Source of the DNA: Agapanthus africanus
Taxonomy: Eukaryota; Streptophyta; Magnoliopsida; Asparagales; Amaryllidaceae
NCBI GenBank assembly: GCA_030015575.1
Contig: CM057338.1
Location: forward strand, 776,501,864-776,565,863
DNA: 64,000 bases
Reading direction: 5' to 3'
In this document: piece after piece, positions 1 to 12,511 of the stretch
Layout: every line of letters begins with the position of its first letter
How positions within the stretch are numbered: the stretch's first letter is position 1
Notes under the pieces: generated by a model
Told to the model about the DNA's origin: nothing
Seen by the model: only the letters and a program-made list of their open reading frames with translations
Database searches by the model: none
Made by a program: the position numbers and the translations under genes

Positions 1-1960
1 CAATATCATTATTGATCTTCCAGATGGTAGAAAGTCAACCCTCTTCATAGCCTGGGTCAACCCACAAACAGCCATTACAGAAACGTGCCTTGAGTTATCT
101 AGAGTCTGATTTTAAGCATAAACCGGACAACTCCCCGTACCTTAACATCGTTAAGATATGAACTGTTCTATATCCAATATAGAACCAGAGGCACTGATTT
201 AATTGAACCAGATTCAAATCATGCAGCTATCTCCAGTGCATGTTAACTAAATGGAAAGAGGCCGATCAGCGTTACTCAACTTAGGAATGCTTCCAATTAT
301 GAGTAACCTGAAAGAGAAGCAAGTTCTTAGTCATTACTATCAACTGAATACCACACACAAGTATCTACATCTTCGATCACCTTGAAGAATCCCGATACTT
401 GCAACACCTGGTTCTCTACTCAATTCTTATACCTATAACTTCTCAAAACTCAGACCTTGTGTTTCTACGAAACACATGTCTAAGAACCAGAGAAGTCACA
501 AGTAAACAGAATCTAGTACGAGGACCAACCCCTCTGTCCTAATGGACACTGGACAACATACAATACTCTGTATAAGTCCCTTGAGTCTGATAACTCATTC
601 ACTGTGTGTCGTAGGTTGAAAACTGTACTTATGGTTAAGAAGAATTACACCGCTGTTTAATGCTCCTTACCTAACCATCCACTGATATAGGTAAATGTCA
701 TAAACATAATTTCAGAAAGGTATATCTCACTCTATGAAAATAGACGTACAGATATATCAATTTGAAATTGGTGCATAACAGCGGATATTCAAAACCAAAT
801 ATTTGCCGACCGGCAAACAGCCCAGGTGATTTCCTCAAATATCACCGATTACAACGAATTCCGATATAGTGAGGATGATCACCCAATTCCCAATAATTTA
901 CTCCCACTCATCATCTGTAAAACCATACAGATGTGAGAATCATACCTGGTAAATACATACCCTGGAGTAAGTATCTAATCAGGAAATCAGTTTTCCTTTA
1001 ACAGTACACAGTGAAACTGAAACATTGAAATGTTTCGAAGGGGTATCTGGGTATTCCTAGTAATGCCTCTTCCAGATTCACGACTGTAACCGTATAATTC
1101 TTTGCCACCTCTCCAAATCCCTTTATATGTCTTTAGTCATTACCTTCTGCACACCCCTTAGGCCAAATGGTTTTCTTCCTTCCCTACCGTTCGGCACCAG
1201 CCTATGGTTTGGAAGAAGACTATCCAATAAGCATAATGGATGTACTGTCTTAATCCTAGGAGCACTCGCAAAGCGAGAGAAGGTGAAGATAAAAGACAAC
1301 TGAATAAACCTTATTCCTATTTCTCCTGAACCAGAATCCATCCCCGAATTGGAACAAGTTCCTTTCGAGTTCGTATATAACCATACGATGGAGTATCCAA
1401 TAAACTGTGGATCTTCATAGTGATACGGAGTGTCCTGGAGAAATACAAAGGTGAAGTGGGAGTGGTAATGAAATACCTGGTTTGGTCGTGAATATCAGTT
1501 GCAATTTACTTTGCCCTCTTACTAATCCCTTGCTTTGTCTTAACTTAATACCTTCTGTACACCATCGTTAGGCTAATTGGTTTTCTTCATTCCTTACCAG
1601 TCGGCACCTGCCTATGGTTTGGAATAAGACTATCCAATTTGCGTAATAGGTGTACTATCTCCTAAACCAAGGAGTACTCACAACTCAAGAGAAGGTAAAA
1701 GGAAAAGACAACTGAATAATCCTATCCGTTTTCTCCAGAACCGGAAACCATCCTCGAATAAATTCTTTCGAGTTCGTATCTAACCATACGATGGTTTTGT
1801 CCAATGGAAGTGGATGTTCGTAGTAATACAGGGTGTCCTGGAGAAAAGGGTAAAAGTAGGAGTGGCAATGAGGTTTGCAACTCTGACAATCCAAAAGCCA
1901 GTGTTTAAGAAGGTTCGGTTAATTTTGGTCTCTGAGTCATAGTCTTAGGGTCGGGTCAAT
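1..1960 (-). pseudogene. decayed Ty1/copia pol (integrase/RT part) of N1
   Basis: This aligns base by base, with many indels, to the intact pol of P1. Clear anchors are the GCCGGACAAC segment of the integrase C-terminal region near 125, the ctgtctccagtgcat-like segment near 225-245, and the start region at 1958-1960, where the ATG of P1 reads ATT. No reading frame survives: the longest frames are under 120 codons and in shadow positions. The same decayed layout is seen in N3 and N4, so the loss predates the spread of these copies. Bases 1139-1850 hold a tandem pair of about 300-bp modules with no counterpart in the P pol (separate entry). Confidence 0.75.
1144..1847 (-). repeat. tandem pair of ~300-bp N-family modules
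   Basis: Two diverged direct copies (about 1144-1445 and 1549-1847) share the segments cctatggtttggaa.aagac, tatccaat and accatacgatgg. The same pair occurs in N4 (about 40334-40640 and 40741-41040) and, inverted, in N3 (about 50070-50360 and 50468-50770). I find no equivalent in P1 or P2. Short frames inside are conserved between N copies, but there is no recognisable domain. Origin unknown. Confidence 0.7.
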
Positions 1961-2267
1961 GGTCGCTGCCGAAGAGAGAGATAAAATAAACACTCAGCGT
2001 GCACTCTTTCCTAGATCAGAATGGTTACCAATTTATCTAATAAGGAAACCTCCCACTGTACCGTCAAATTCTTCTCCAAACCCAAAAGAAGAATTAGTCG
2101 GGATCACCCGAGGAGTAAACTAACTCATCAGTGGGAATCGGGATCCAACTATCATCGCATGATAACGTGACGGAATCCGCTCACGTTATCACACTCCAGA
2201 AGGTATGCGCATATCTGGCAAGTTTCAGTTTCTTTAGAAACTCCCGATGTGATTTTTACCCCATGCT

Positions 2268-2477
2268 CTTATGACCTTGACTTTGGCCAACAAATCATAA
2301 GTCACATGTCAAGTTCTACCCGTCATTCTCCAGGTTAATTTGAATCCACCCGTACCTACCCTTGACTTTGGCCAACAAGGCAGTACGACTGTTCCAAACC
2401 AACGCATCTATCTATGCTGCATATGAATAACCAACAGCTACCAAACACTGTGCCTTGACTTTGGCCAACAAACACAG
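2268..2477 (-). ncRNA. triple stem-loop array in N1 leader
   Basis: Three stem-loops lie at 2268-2301, 2351-2387 and 2448-2477. The stems differ: cttatga/tcataag, cgtac/gtacg and ctgtg/cacag. Each loop carries, in the sense of the element, GGCCAAAGTCAAGG preceded by a T/G-rich stretch. The same array, with the same stem order but other loop bases, is in P1, P2, N4 and N3. A cis-acting RNA role (dimerisation, packaging or translation) is inference. Confidence 0.7.
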
Positions 2478-2616
2478 CTTGAATACTATTGACCACCCAT
2501 ATGAAACGACGGAGGGCTACGAATGGTTTCTGGCGAAAACCTTTAACGTAATGAACTTGATATCGTTGAAGGAACGGATAGCTTTTTAGAAAAATATAGT
2601 GACGAAAACCTTTGCT

Positions 2617-2805
2617 AAAGAGGTCACTCCCGGCGAAGGGATCTCGGCTCTTTTCCCGTAGAATGAGGTGCAGGATATTCCAACTGAATACCACGATGCA
2701 AAGCAAAAGCAATCGGCTATAGTGAAGTTATTGCCCTGACGCAAACTTTTGTCCAAGGGGTCACTCCCGGTGAAGGGATCTCGGCCCTTGCCTCGTCGAC
2801 TGAGG
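2617..2805 (-). ncRNA. twin leader hairpins of N1
   Basis: Two related hairpin units. The first (2617-2653) closes with aaagag/ctcttt. The second (2755-2789) closes with aaggg/ccctt and is followed by a cctc/gagg hairpin (2791-2805). Both have an inner TCCC-loop-GGGA helix and are followed by a shared ~45-nt tail ending in gcaaa.caaaag. The A-T to G-C exchange in the outer stem keeps it paired, which supports a folded RNA. Confidence 0.65.
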
Positions 2806-4261
2806 AGCAGGATATTCCAACTGAATACCACGGTGCAAAACAAAAGTGAATGTCCTTGCAATAACAGCTTTTTGAAAAATGTTCCAACAACATCAGATTA
2901 GGTTTGTTTTTAACTTTCTTTGATCCGAATCAATGCAGTCCCATCAATTGATCACACCACAAAGAACGAAAATATACTGATGTACGTATATGCCATCCGC
3001 ATTCGCCACTGAGTCCCGTCATTACCCGTTAGGTTAGCTAACTAACGACAGAGCGGGGACAGGACTAGCGTGGATGCAAAACATATACAACATCTATTAA
3101 TATATATACCAATATATAATATTTCGCTCAAGGCGTGATAAAATGCAACATCACAGAAATGTACAGCATCACAGAAACAATACAGATAACTGGGATCCCC
3201 GGGTTTCACAGAGCCACTACTGAAACCCGACGTTCCCCTGGTCGTGTGGATAGCCTGTGCAATGAAAATTCTAGACCCCTACGGGCGCGGCAAGTTACCC
3301 GCCAAAACCTGAAGCGAGGCAGCCCCCTTCAGCAACGTGAATAGACCACCCAGCACTTCACGGAATCCGGTAACTTGGGCACCCCTCCTGGGTCAACCTG
3401 TACCCCCTACGAGTGCGGCGAATAGCCCGCCAATTCTAGAGTGAAGCCCCCTCCGTCTCAATGCCATGAGATGCGGGCATGTTGCCCTCTAGAATCCGGC
3501 TATCCGTGCACCCCTCCGCGGGGCAATCCTAGTACAGAAAGTAAAATATACATACAACGGGTACATCGACCGCAACCTGGTCGTGCCCCAAAATAAAAAT
3601 ACAAACAGGCAGTGACGGCAGTCCACATGTCGGACGCTCGCCCCGCAATATCAAATGTACATAATACAACAAAACTGTACTAGCATTGCATCCAGGCTAT
3701 CCCCCACGACCAATCCGCAACATCACAGCAAAATCACAGAACATCAACGTGAAAGTCACATTCGCAAATCCGTCTAACCGGGCTATAGCAGTTAGACAGG
3801 ATTTACCGATCAAGTGACATTCACGGTCGCAGATATAATGTAAATACTGTGAACTAATGTGTTTAAAATATCCGATCGATCAAATTTTAACAAGTGGGCC
3901 CCAAAATACTACTGTAGCACAACAAGAAATTCTGGGCCCAAAATTAATATTCCAAAACCCATATTTTCAACTCAGGAGCTTTCTGGAAAATTTTGGTACA
4001 CTGATCAGTTCAAGTCGCGGCGGAACCGCGGCCCAAGCATGGGTTTGGCCGCGGTTCCGCGGTCGTTTAGACTGTTCACGAGACCAAATTTTCCCAGAAC
4101 TCTTAGATTGTCCTACACATCATTCTGAAACAACCTGAAAAATTTTTGGACTTCAAAAAATTTCGACAGAAACTGATGTGAAGAAAAATACGGTTTTCGG
4201 AAAATTGTTCGATCGGAAATGTAAAACACATTAGACAAAGCTAGACTATGTTAATGGCGAA
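2806..4261 (-). other. non-coding 5' leader of N1
   Basis: This lies between the primer site and the twin hairpins. It has no credible coding frame and no gag motif (no CCHC knuckle). It holds a GC-rich module (about 3270-3520) duplicated with the pattern ccctacg.g.gcggc..., a hairpin from aaatccgtctaac with its partner gttagacaggattt (about 3768-3806), and the long GC hairpin at 4020-4060. All of these recur in N3 and N4. Confidence 0.7.
4020..4060 (-). ncRNA. long GC-rich leader hairpin of N1
   Basis: A perfect 14-bp stem (4020-4033 with 4047-4060, core GGAACCGCGGCC) closes a 13-nt loop about 200 nt downstream of the primer site. Equivalent hairpins with different stem bases occur at the same distance in P1, P2, N2, N3 and N4. 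Confidence 0.75.
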
Positions 4262-4273
4262 GCTCTGATACCA
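4262..4273 (-). other. primer-binding site (initiator Met tRNA), N1
   Basis: On the minus strand it reads TGGTATCAGAGC, the complement of the 3' end of plant initiator methionine tRNA and the usual primer site of Ty1/copia. It is separated from the LTR edge by one base. Confidence 0.92.
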
Positions 4274-4274
4274 C

Positions 4275-6446
4275 TGTAAGTGCACGGCGGCGCCCCGGCC
4301 TCCATCCCGAGGCTAAATGCGGAAGCGATGGTTAACTTTAATTTTTCAAACCAGCACCACCGCGTACTAAAACCCGGATCGTACCATTAACTAGTCCTAG
4401 CTAACTACTAGATGGGGAAGAGAGATATACCGAGCGATCCGTGTCCTCCGGTCTTCTCGCCGTCGTCCCGATCTCCCGCGGAAGCTCCGGTCTCCACCTC
4501 GTCGTCGGAAGGGCACCACGTTGCTGGCTTCTTTTATGGGCTCCCACCTCTATACCGAGGCAACTCGGGCACGAAGTTGGCGAGCCGACGTGCCCAAAAT
4601 TTGCTGTAGAATGCGTGTAGTGCTCATGTCTTATTTTGGGGTTCATGGGGGTTACCATTTTTGGTGGAGGGATGATACATGGAATTTTTGTGGAGCTATA
4701 TGATTTTTCCAAAGCCAAAAGAGATGAAATCCCCTTGCACAAAATTGGGACAGCCCCCTTGGAGATTGGCCGGCCATGCATGATGGAGTGGAGAGCATGA
4801 GAGTGAGGGAGTGAGTAAAAAAAAAATAGCCACAAGAAATAAGCAAGTCAAAGGAAATGGTTATCATATTCAACCATCATCAAAAGCAAGCAATGATCAC
4901 TAACAAATCCACACTCCACCAACTAATCAACAACCATGATTGCTACAAAAAGTCAAGCAATCATGAACCATGGAAGGTCAAAGAATGGGGCTCCATCATG
5001 AAACCATCATGACACAAAAGTATGCAAAGAACACCCTCCATATTGCTTATTTGCACAAATCCAAATAAGCCCTCCTCCACCAATCTTCGGCCAATGAAAG
5101 ATACAAAGAAATATGGCCGAAACGGAAAGCAAACTGGAAACTCCAGAAAACTGGTCCCGTAATAAATTACAGGAAAACCTCGATACTGTGTATACACACT
5201 CGCATTTTTATTCCGACCGAAATACAAATGCAATGAGACAAAATCTACACTGTACTATACTAGGATCCGGCTTAAACCAAAGCCGGCTAGTATTATCCGT
5301 TCGATCCTGATCCGTGCAATACCGCACGTATCTGATCGAACCCTGCCATATCTCCATACGGCCTCTACAGCGTTTCGCCCGAAAACTTGAGCAACTGAAA
5401 GTGGGGGACTCTAAAGACTCGTCAACACCTTGGTTGTGGATTTAACCACTAGCACGTCAGAGGTATAAGACAATACGTAACGGGCTACCAGGTATTGACC
5501 AAAAGGGACGTCGATGAGCGAACTCATCCTGACACCCTACTGAGCCTGTCAGTGACAATATCCGTACAGTCCGGTCCGTTCGTCTATGAGCATCGCATGG
5601 CGGGCCTAGGGGGTTGGTAAAAGTCAGACCCCCAAAAGCGGTACAAATCGTGTCGGAGTGTAGCCCAGAACACCTTGAGATACTACTGGAATACCTACCA
5701 GTAAATCTCCTGCCTCGGCCGAGGGCTTTGTGTAATGGCTCTCCTAGACACAGCGCGACCTCACCCCCAATACCGGGAGAGACGAACCCCTGAAGATCCG
5801 CTCACTGCCTCCATATGGCTCGGGACTGTACCCAACTAAAACCTGTTTGCACGTCTCCTTTGAGCGTGGTAGGGTAGTAATCAAAGTACAGTGGGAACTC
5901 ACACGCGACAATTGACGATCCCCAGGTCGATGAACTAACCTGTACACATGTCACCAGGGAACTGCTATCTGACGTCAGGTATAAGACCAACTAGCATGTT
6001 CCCGGCGAGTCCTGTCCGGTGTACTCATAACCCAATGAGCACCTGTATACATCTTAGGTGAACCAACTGACACCAGTGGCTTGTGAGACCGGCCACCGCC
6101 CCTCGTCGGGGTCTCGACTGTATACACTAGTCTACTCTGGAGTATCGATGCCCTGTCTCGAAACTCCCATGACTAGGGACCTTTTAAGGATGTGCTTATA
6201 GACCACCAGCTCCCACGTATATGATCGCCCTCATACTGCTGGCAGTCAAGCAAGAATCCTAGGGGCTCTATCAACGTGTAATAGCGACCTGTCTGGTCAC
6301 CTAAAGCAGTACACGATGATAAAGATAAACCAGATAGCATACTATCATCTTGAGTAAGACTGTCCTACCGGGATAGGTCCTCCCTCAATCATTGCAATCA
6401 CATTCCTGTGATCCAATAATTGACTCTGAGGGCACTATCTCCAACA
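4275..6446 (-). repeat. 5' LTR of N1
   Basis: Reads TGTTGGAGATAGTGCC from 6446 leftwards and ends CACTTACA at 4275. About 2.17 kb. It contains one copy of the GTTCGATC/GATCGAAC hairpin (5299-5341), a ccggctt/aagccgg hairpin just before it, and an end hairpin GCCTC/GAGGC (4298-4313). The small antisense frames in it are not genes. The G-box seen in N3 and N4 near the LTR start is lost here. Confidence 0.88.
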
Positions 6447-7805
6447 TATTGGATGCACCGATACCTTCTCAACTTTGAAGGAGAATCTATCGAGGACGTT
6501 ATTTATGATTTGTGATTTTGTGATTCAATTATCACGTATCCGTCACCTTGGATTTCGGTTTGATGTCATTTGATATGTTGATTTTGGTTTCATGCCTATA
6601 CTATGCATATGATTTGACTTATGCTTTCAGCATAATTTTCATGCACTTTTGTGCTTAGATTTGATTTGTGCACGCTGATGCACATGTTTATGAGATTATA
6701 TACCACGGTATACCTGATTTTGATTGAGCCGTATTATATACCGTCGATTTTGATTCTGATATTGATGTTGATTTCTTGCACTCCGTGCATTTGATTTGGA
6801 CCTTGCGCGTGTTCGACGCTTGATATTGGATTTCATGATTTCATGCATGTTGGATGCACATGATTTAGATTTTATTAGTGCATGATGGATGCACCTGATT
6901 TGGATTTTCACGCGTGTTGAGCGCATATTTTGATATGCGATTCTGGCGCACACCAGATGCACTAAATCGAGATTTTCTTGCATGTCTGATGCACCTGATT
7001 TTGCTGTCAGGCACACACGTTGCCTATGACAGACGTTTCGTGCACACCCATTGCACCTAGATGTTGCTTCTGTGCACATGTATGGTACGTATATGGATTT
7101 TTATTTCCGTACGCACCAGACGCACAGGGTATTCTCACAGGGTATTCTCATATACATTTGGGATTTATTTCTAATGGAGCAGTACGCTTTTATGATATTT
7201 GCTATTCGTTTACGTACTGAGCAGGACTAGTCAGAGGACAGTATCTGGATATATTTTGCATGCATTGATAGTTATCGAAGGGATTTCCGAATAGGGTGCT
7301 ATAGTCTCAGTATTTACCTACGTGTCTGATATGACACGAAACGTTTAAAACAAGGAAACCCTTCTAAATTGTTTTCAAATCGGCGGAACGTACATATTAA
7401 ACAAAAGATATATACATATAAGTTTATTTTCTTACAATAGACGTCCGCCACTGTGCCGCGATACGCGCATAGCATAGCAACATGAAAAGGTTTGGCATGC
7501 ATTTCCTTCAGATATTTACATGTATAGATTTCATGTTTACATGTATAGTTCTGATTTATATCATATTGGTTTTATTTTGGATTTGACATTTGTGTCTTTA
7601 CCATGACTCCGATAATTGCGGGATGTTTGACGGAGTTTTGATTTCGAGTTATCTGCTCATTGATCATGCGCATGCATTGCGCTATGATGCGTCTTATGTA
7701 TTGATGGTTTCGGAGCCCCGACGACTTGGACTTTTTATTGAAATATTTTAGAATTTGGAGGTTTAAATTTAAATTCGGGGAACAAATTTCTTTAAGGGGG
7801 AAGAT
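6447..7805 (+). mobile_element. 3' internal remnant of Ty3/gypsy element T1
   Basis: T-rich, non-coding sequence that ends in a Tekay/Del-style 3' end: aattcggggaacaaatttc followed by tttaagggggaagat (polypurine tract, 7791-7805). That arrangement is typical of Tekay/Del chromoviruses in plants. Bases 6780-7020 hold diverged short repeats around the word gatgcacctgattt. No reverse transcriptase or chromodomain is readable; the rest would lie left of N1, outside the window. Confidence 0.6.
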
Positions 7806-9933
7806 TGTAAATTTCAAAAAAAAAAATATTATTTTTAGGGGAATTTTTATGATTTAATAATAAAATATTGAATATTTTAAATAAAGCGGTATAATTAAAT
7901 ACCGATAAATTAAGAAAATTTTTGAAAATTATAGAAATTACTTAAAAGAGGGTGTTTTATGTGAATTATGCAAATTTTAAGTTTTTATGATTAATTATAT
8001 GCTAATTTAGCGCTATTCGCGATTAAAAAATCACTAATCGGATTTTTAGCATATTTTGTGCAAAACATGCACCATATCATTTTACATTTGTTACATATGT
8101 TTTCCATGGATTTCCTTGATATTTTAAAACATGGTTATGGATTTATAGGAAAATAGAAGAGGAGAGGAAAAGAAAAGAAAACGATGAATAGAATACTAGG
8201 TATGGGTGAGAGAGAGAAGGTGAGGGGGTTATCTTTGACTTGCATCTCACCATTTCCATCATTTTCCTCTCCCCTCTCTTTACTAGCTGCTGCTGCTGCT
8301 GCCCCTCCCTTCATTCTCTACAAAACCCCCAAAAACTCCATGGTAAACACCTCAAAACCCATTGCCCTTTTCTTTAAAAAGATGCACAAGCTCAAGGGAA
8401 GCACATTGGACCCAGAAAGCAAGGATTTTGGCCACTTGGGGCAACTCAAGAATTTTCTTGAGTTGCCAAATAAGGTATTTTCTGAACCATAAGCTTAGTG
8501 TTTCCATTACTTTTACCGCCATATTAGATTAAAATCGATATCGAGTGATTTTGTGGACTTAGAAGAATTCTAGTTAGGGTATTGGAAATTGGGAGTTGTG
8601 ATGGGCAATTGAGCTCAATAGAGGCCTTACAAACTCCCTAGTGCTAGAATTAAGACCTAAACAAGAGACTAGAACCCCGGAATACGGATTTAGAAAAGCC
8701 GATATTGGAAAATTCTGAATTCTGTGGAGGTAAAATGGAATCTGCTATCACTCGGAGACTCTGAAAATTATTTTGCAAACATAGAGAGTTGTGCAGGAAC
8801 CCAGGAAGCTAGCCCCAAAACCCCAGCCCCTGACTCCACACTACGGCCGCAGATTTAATCCCTATGGCCGCAAATTGCGGCCAGACCTGGCCCATTTGGG
8901 TTCGTGTTTCTTCCATGGCCCCATCTCCAGTAAACTAGACCCTTGGCATATGCAAAATTGACCAATTTGACCTAGGGTAGAATCTGAAGCCTTTTTCCTG
9001 AGTTGCTATTTTGATTCGTGATTTCGTTTTGTGTATTTTGAATTCTGGATTTCTAGTATTGTGTTTTACCTCGATCACTTGACGTTTGTACGACGATATC
9101 GAGGATGGTTTGATGGTTTTAAAAGTGTAGTCCATAGGTTCTAACCTGTAGGCCTTAGCGCGTCGTTTGGTTTTCCCGATGTGATTTTAATGTGCATTTT
9201 CGATTGTGTTATCTTGTATGTAGCTTCTCGAGGGCTTCATACGATGAAGAAGATGAAGGTGACTTCGACACCGACAAGCAGGATGCATATGAGTAGATTA
9301 TATCTACGGTGGAAGTCGGGTGGATGGCGTATAGCACCCCCGCTGTTCGACGTATAGGATGCTATTTATACATTATACTATATCTGATAGCTTTATGCGT
9401 GACAAGAATATTCTAGATGTGATTAGGTGTACAATGGATAGATTAGGGTTTAGAAGTAAACTAGTATAGTTTCCTAGTTGCGAACCCTACGATAGGTTTA
9501 CACCCACAAGCACACACATGCTTATCTGTTATACTTATATCTGGATGATGAGGATAGTGGATGATATTTAGAGATGAGTCGATGAGATTGGGCATAGTGC
9601 CATGAGATCGGTGATATGATGTGATTCGTATTTGGGATACGACATGAGATTTTAGCGGGCCTTTGGACGTGTGTTCCACACACGCATTTATATTTATATA
9701 GATGGTATCGATTTGTACTAGACTTAGATCAGTACCCCAGATCATGAGATATGATGATAAGGATTCCATATAATTGATGAGATGAATGCAATATTGACCC
9801 GTACCCAGCTTTTGGGATGCCGTACGATGATTTGCCGTACGAGCTTTATATTGATGATAGATCCGCACTCACGACTCGAGGATGTCATATGATATTGTAT
9901 CGTACGCGGTATCTTTAAGGCGGGATCACCGAC

Positions 9934-9988
<55 letters not shown>

Positions 9989-10309
9989 CTCACATTTAGG
10001 TGGTTTCCATACCCCTCCCGTTTAGCTAATTAGTTAGAGCTGTAGTTTTGCTAGTAGATGTTAGGCTAGGCCGATATCATACCTATTTCAAAAACTAACG
10101 AATCGGGATTATTTTAAAGACAGGCAAAGGGATTCTACAGATATTTTCAAAGGACGCATCTTTTCTTAAAAACACCGTAGCTCTTATTTTTCCTAAAAAC
10201 CCCGATTCGTCTTCTTTCAAATAGAAAAGCAGTATGACATAGATACATTGATATAGATTCTGCACTGTTGTTTTTATTATTCATTTGCCACATATTCTTG
10301 CTGTTCGCT
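7806..10309 (+). repeat. 3' LTR of T1, part 1 (interrupted by P1)
   Basis: Starts TGTAAATTTC directly after the polypurine tract. It continues after the P1 insertion at 20637. Together the parts make about 4.3 kb, a long but known size for this gypsy group. The 102-codon frame at 8184-8492 lies inside and has no family resemblance. A TA microsatellite is at 9935-9985. The five bases TCGCT at 10305-10309 are repeated after P1 and mark its insertion. Confidence 0.65.
9935..9985. repeat. (TA)n microsatellite
   Basis: About 25 uninterrupted TA units inside the T1 LTR. Confidence 0.95.
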
Positions 10310-12496
10310 ATAGGGTTCCTAGGCACTCTTGTGAAGGTTCATAAAGCATCAAACATGCCTGGATTAAAAATTAGACGTGCCGAACAACCCAAAGCCGGGA
10401 TCTTTGCTAGATTATTAGGGTTTAACATGCAAGATGATAACTTTTTATCTAAGTGTGAGGGATTACAACCTTTGTAGTCCGCTCCTTCGCTTCACAAGCT
10501 CCGAGTAGAAGTCCCTTTGCCGCGATCCACGATCTCCCGGACTCATGAGAGGCTCCACCACTCGAACGATCCATGCTGGCTTGAAGTGTTCCAAATCTCC
10601 GATGATCTACGTCGAAGTTGCAAAGACTCAAGCTTTCTCACTCTCAAGAGATGAACACACTAATCTCATGGGCTAGATGAGATGAGGATGAGAGAGTAGT
10701 AATTTTGCTTTCTTTTTAAATCATTTTCTCATATTTATTCATCACATAAAGAAAATCAAGTAAGCTTTCTTCAAGAGAGAAGAAGATGATAATGGAAAAG
10801 ATAATGAGATTCTTTTCTTTTGTGATGAATAGAATAAAAGTTATATGATTGATTTATATACCATGGTCAAGGATGAGTGGCTAGGATTTAGTAGAGAATA
10901 AACTAGAGTTAGGGTTTGGTTGGGTTAAGAATGTGTCATCCAAAATATCTTAAGAATGACAAAAGAAAAAGTTTCTAGAAGGTGCATGAAGCATCTAACC
11001 CTAATCAAACCTTAACCTCAATTAATCATCCTTAAACATGTTTAACAATTAATCATATCATGTCACAATAATATATATCACATATATATTATATATTTGC
11101 AACAAAAGAAAATAATACAATTAACATATATCGCATATATATCAATGTATCATCCAGTGAGAAAATGAAATAATAAAGCGAGCCAATATTAGATAATGTA
11201 ATAATATATCATATATATTATTATACATTAAATCATCGAATCAACACTTGATCCGACGATCCGGCTATATCGAATATTACCGACTAATATATCATGTACC
11301 GATTCATCGAATCAACACTTGATCCGATGACCCGGTTCATAACTAAATATTGCGAGAATATAATACGGTATCCCATATCGCATTATTTTCGGTCCAGCAC
11401 ATATCACATATGTGCCTCTACTCCGTTTCTCCTGAGCCAAGAAACCTCTGTGTAGGACTCTAAAGAATCGTCAATACGCCGGTAGTAGGTGATGATCATA
11501 TCAAACACCCACAAGCTGCAAGCGGTCAGCTAAACGTAACAGCCACCCAGGTATTGAGCGATCAGAAGATCAACAAGCTAGCCTGTGCGTTCTCCTGTGA
11601 ATCCAATCAGTAACACTCCCGTACAGTCCGGTCTGTTCGTCTGATATGTCGCATATCAAGTCTAGGGGTGGTATACGTCAGACCCCAGTAACCGATAAGT
11701 CGTGTCGATGTGTGGCTCATAACGGGTCGAGAAACTACTAGTAACACTTACCAGTAAATCTCTATATCAGCCCTGGCCAGGGACTTCCAGTTATAGCCAA
11801 TCGAACACAGCACAACATCAACTCCCTATACCGGGAGAGACGAATCCCCTCATATCGCTCATTGCCTCCATGTGATTCGGGACTGTACCCAAAAGACACC
11901 GTTTTGCACGCCCTCTTGGACGTGGTAAGGTGGAAATCAAAGCACAGTGGGAATCACACAAGACTCTATGACGATCTCGGGTCTACAGACTACCCTGTAC
12001 CAGTGTCACCGGAGAACTGCCATCTGACGTGTGGTATATCACCATCTGGGAGTTCTCGGCGAGTCCGTCCAGTGTACCCAGTCTCCACTGAGCACTCGTA
12101 CACCATCTCTGATGTCAAAACACCGATGGATATGGGATCATCCATCGCCCATCATATGGGTCAAGATGCGTATACGCTAGTCTACTCTGGTGTATCGATG
12201 CCCTGTCTCGATATACCCTCGACTAGGAACAGTTATAGGATGTACTCATCGACTACCGTGGACCCACTAGTATGATCTCATCATAGTCCCAGTAGTCGAG
12301 TACAGATCCTAAGGGCTTTATCAACATGTGAGAGTAAAACAGTAAACCAATACAAGTCAACATGTTAAGATAAAGTGTAACCAAATAGCATACTATCATG
12401 ACGAGCAAGAGAGTCATATCTATATATATCCAAGCATCCATTATAATATACATCATATGTACAACAATGGCCTCTAGGGCATATACATAACTAACA
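10310..12496 (-). repeat. 3' LTR of P1
   Basis: Reads TGTTAGTTATGTATATGCC from 12496 leftwards and ends CCTAGGAACCCTAT. Nearly identical to 18446-20631. It includes a ~0.7-kb core (about 11590-12280) alignable with the LTRs of the N family. The 137-codon frame 11862-12275 on the plus strand is antisense to the element and shortens in other copies, so I do not call it a gene. Confidence 0.92.
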
Positions 12497-12511
12497 ATCT
12501 CCCACTTGCAC
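12497..12511 (-). other. polypurine tract of P1
   Basis: On the minus strand the tract GTGCAAGTGGGAGAT sits directly before the 3' LTR. The N elements have the same tract next to their own 3' LTRs, so one enzyme set could prime plus-strand DNA on both. Confidence 0.85.

Larger units (their letters stand above)
1..6446 (-). mobile_element. N1: decayed-pol copia element (5' LTR, leader, part of pol)
   Basis: A Ty1/copia element in minus orientation that continues beyond base 1. From right to left it has a 5' LTR (4275-6446), an initiator-Met-tRNA primer site (4262-4273), a structured non-coding leader (about 1961-4261) and a pol remnant (1-1960). Its LTR start, primer site and leader hairpins match N3 and N4, so it belongs to the same family. 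It appears to be the oldest of the large N copies here, because its LTR differs from N3 and N4 at many sites and it has only one copy of the LTR hairpin that they have twice. The flank after the LTR is tattg; the matching duplication would be outside the window. Confidence 0.85.

Noticed and set aside
2268..2477. Direct repeats spaced by unique sequence, reminiscent of a CRISPR array
   Set aside because: Only three units, each inside its own stem-loop, in a plant retrotransposon leader.
4401..4835. 144-codon minus-strand frame
   Set aside because: Lies within the N1 LTR and is not kept in N3 or N4.
8184..8492. 102-codon frame in the T1 LTR that looks like a small gene
   Set aside because: Low-complexity start (Ala run from GCT repeats), no domain, inside an LTR.
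9461..9868. 135-codon minus-strand frame in the T1 LTR
   Set aside because: No family motif, in an LTR next to a microsatellite.
11862..12275. 137-codon plus-strand frame in the P1 LTR, with shorter versions in the other P LTRs
   Set aside because: It is antisense to the element, lies in an LTR, has no domain, and is shortened by indels in P2 and P3. Its presence in several places reflects LTR copies.
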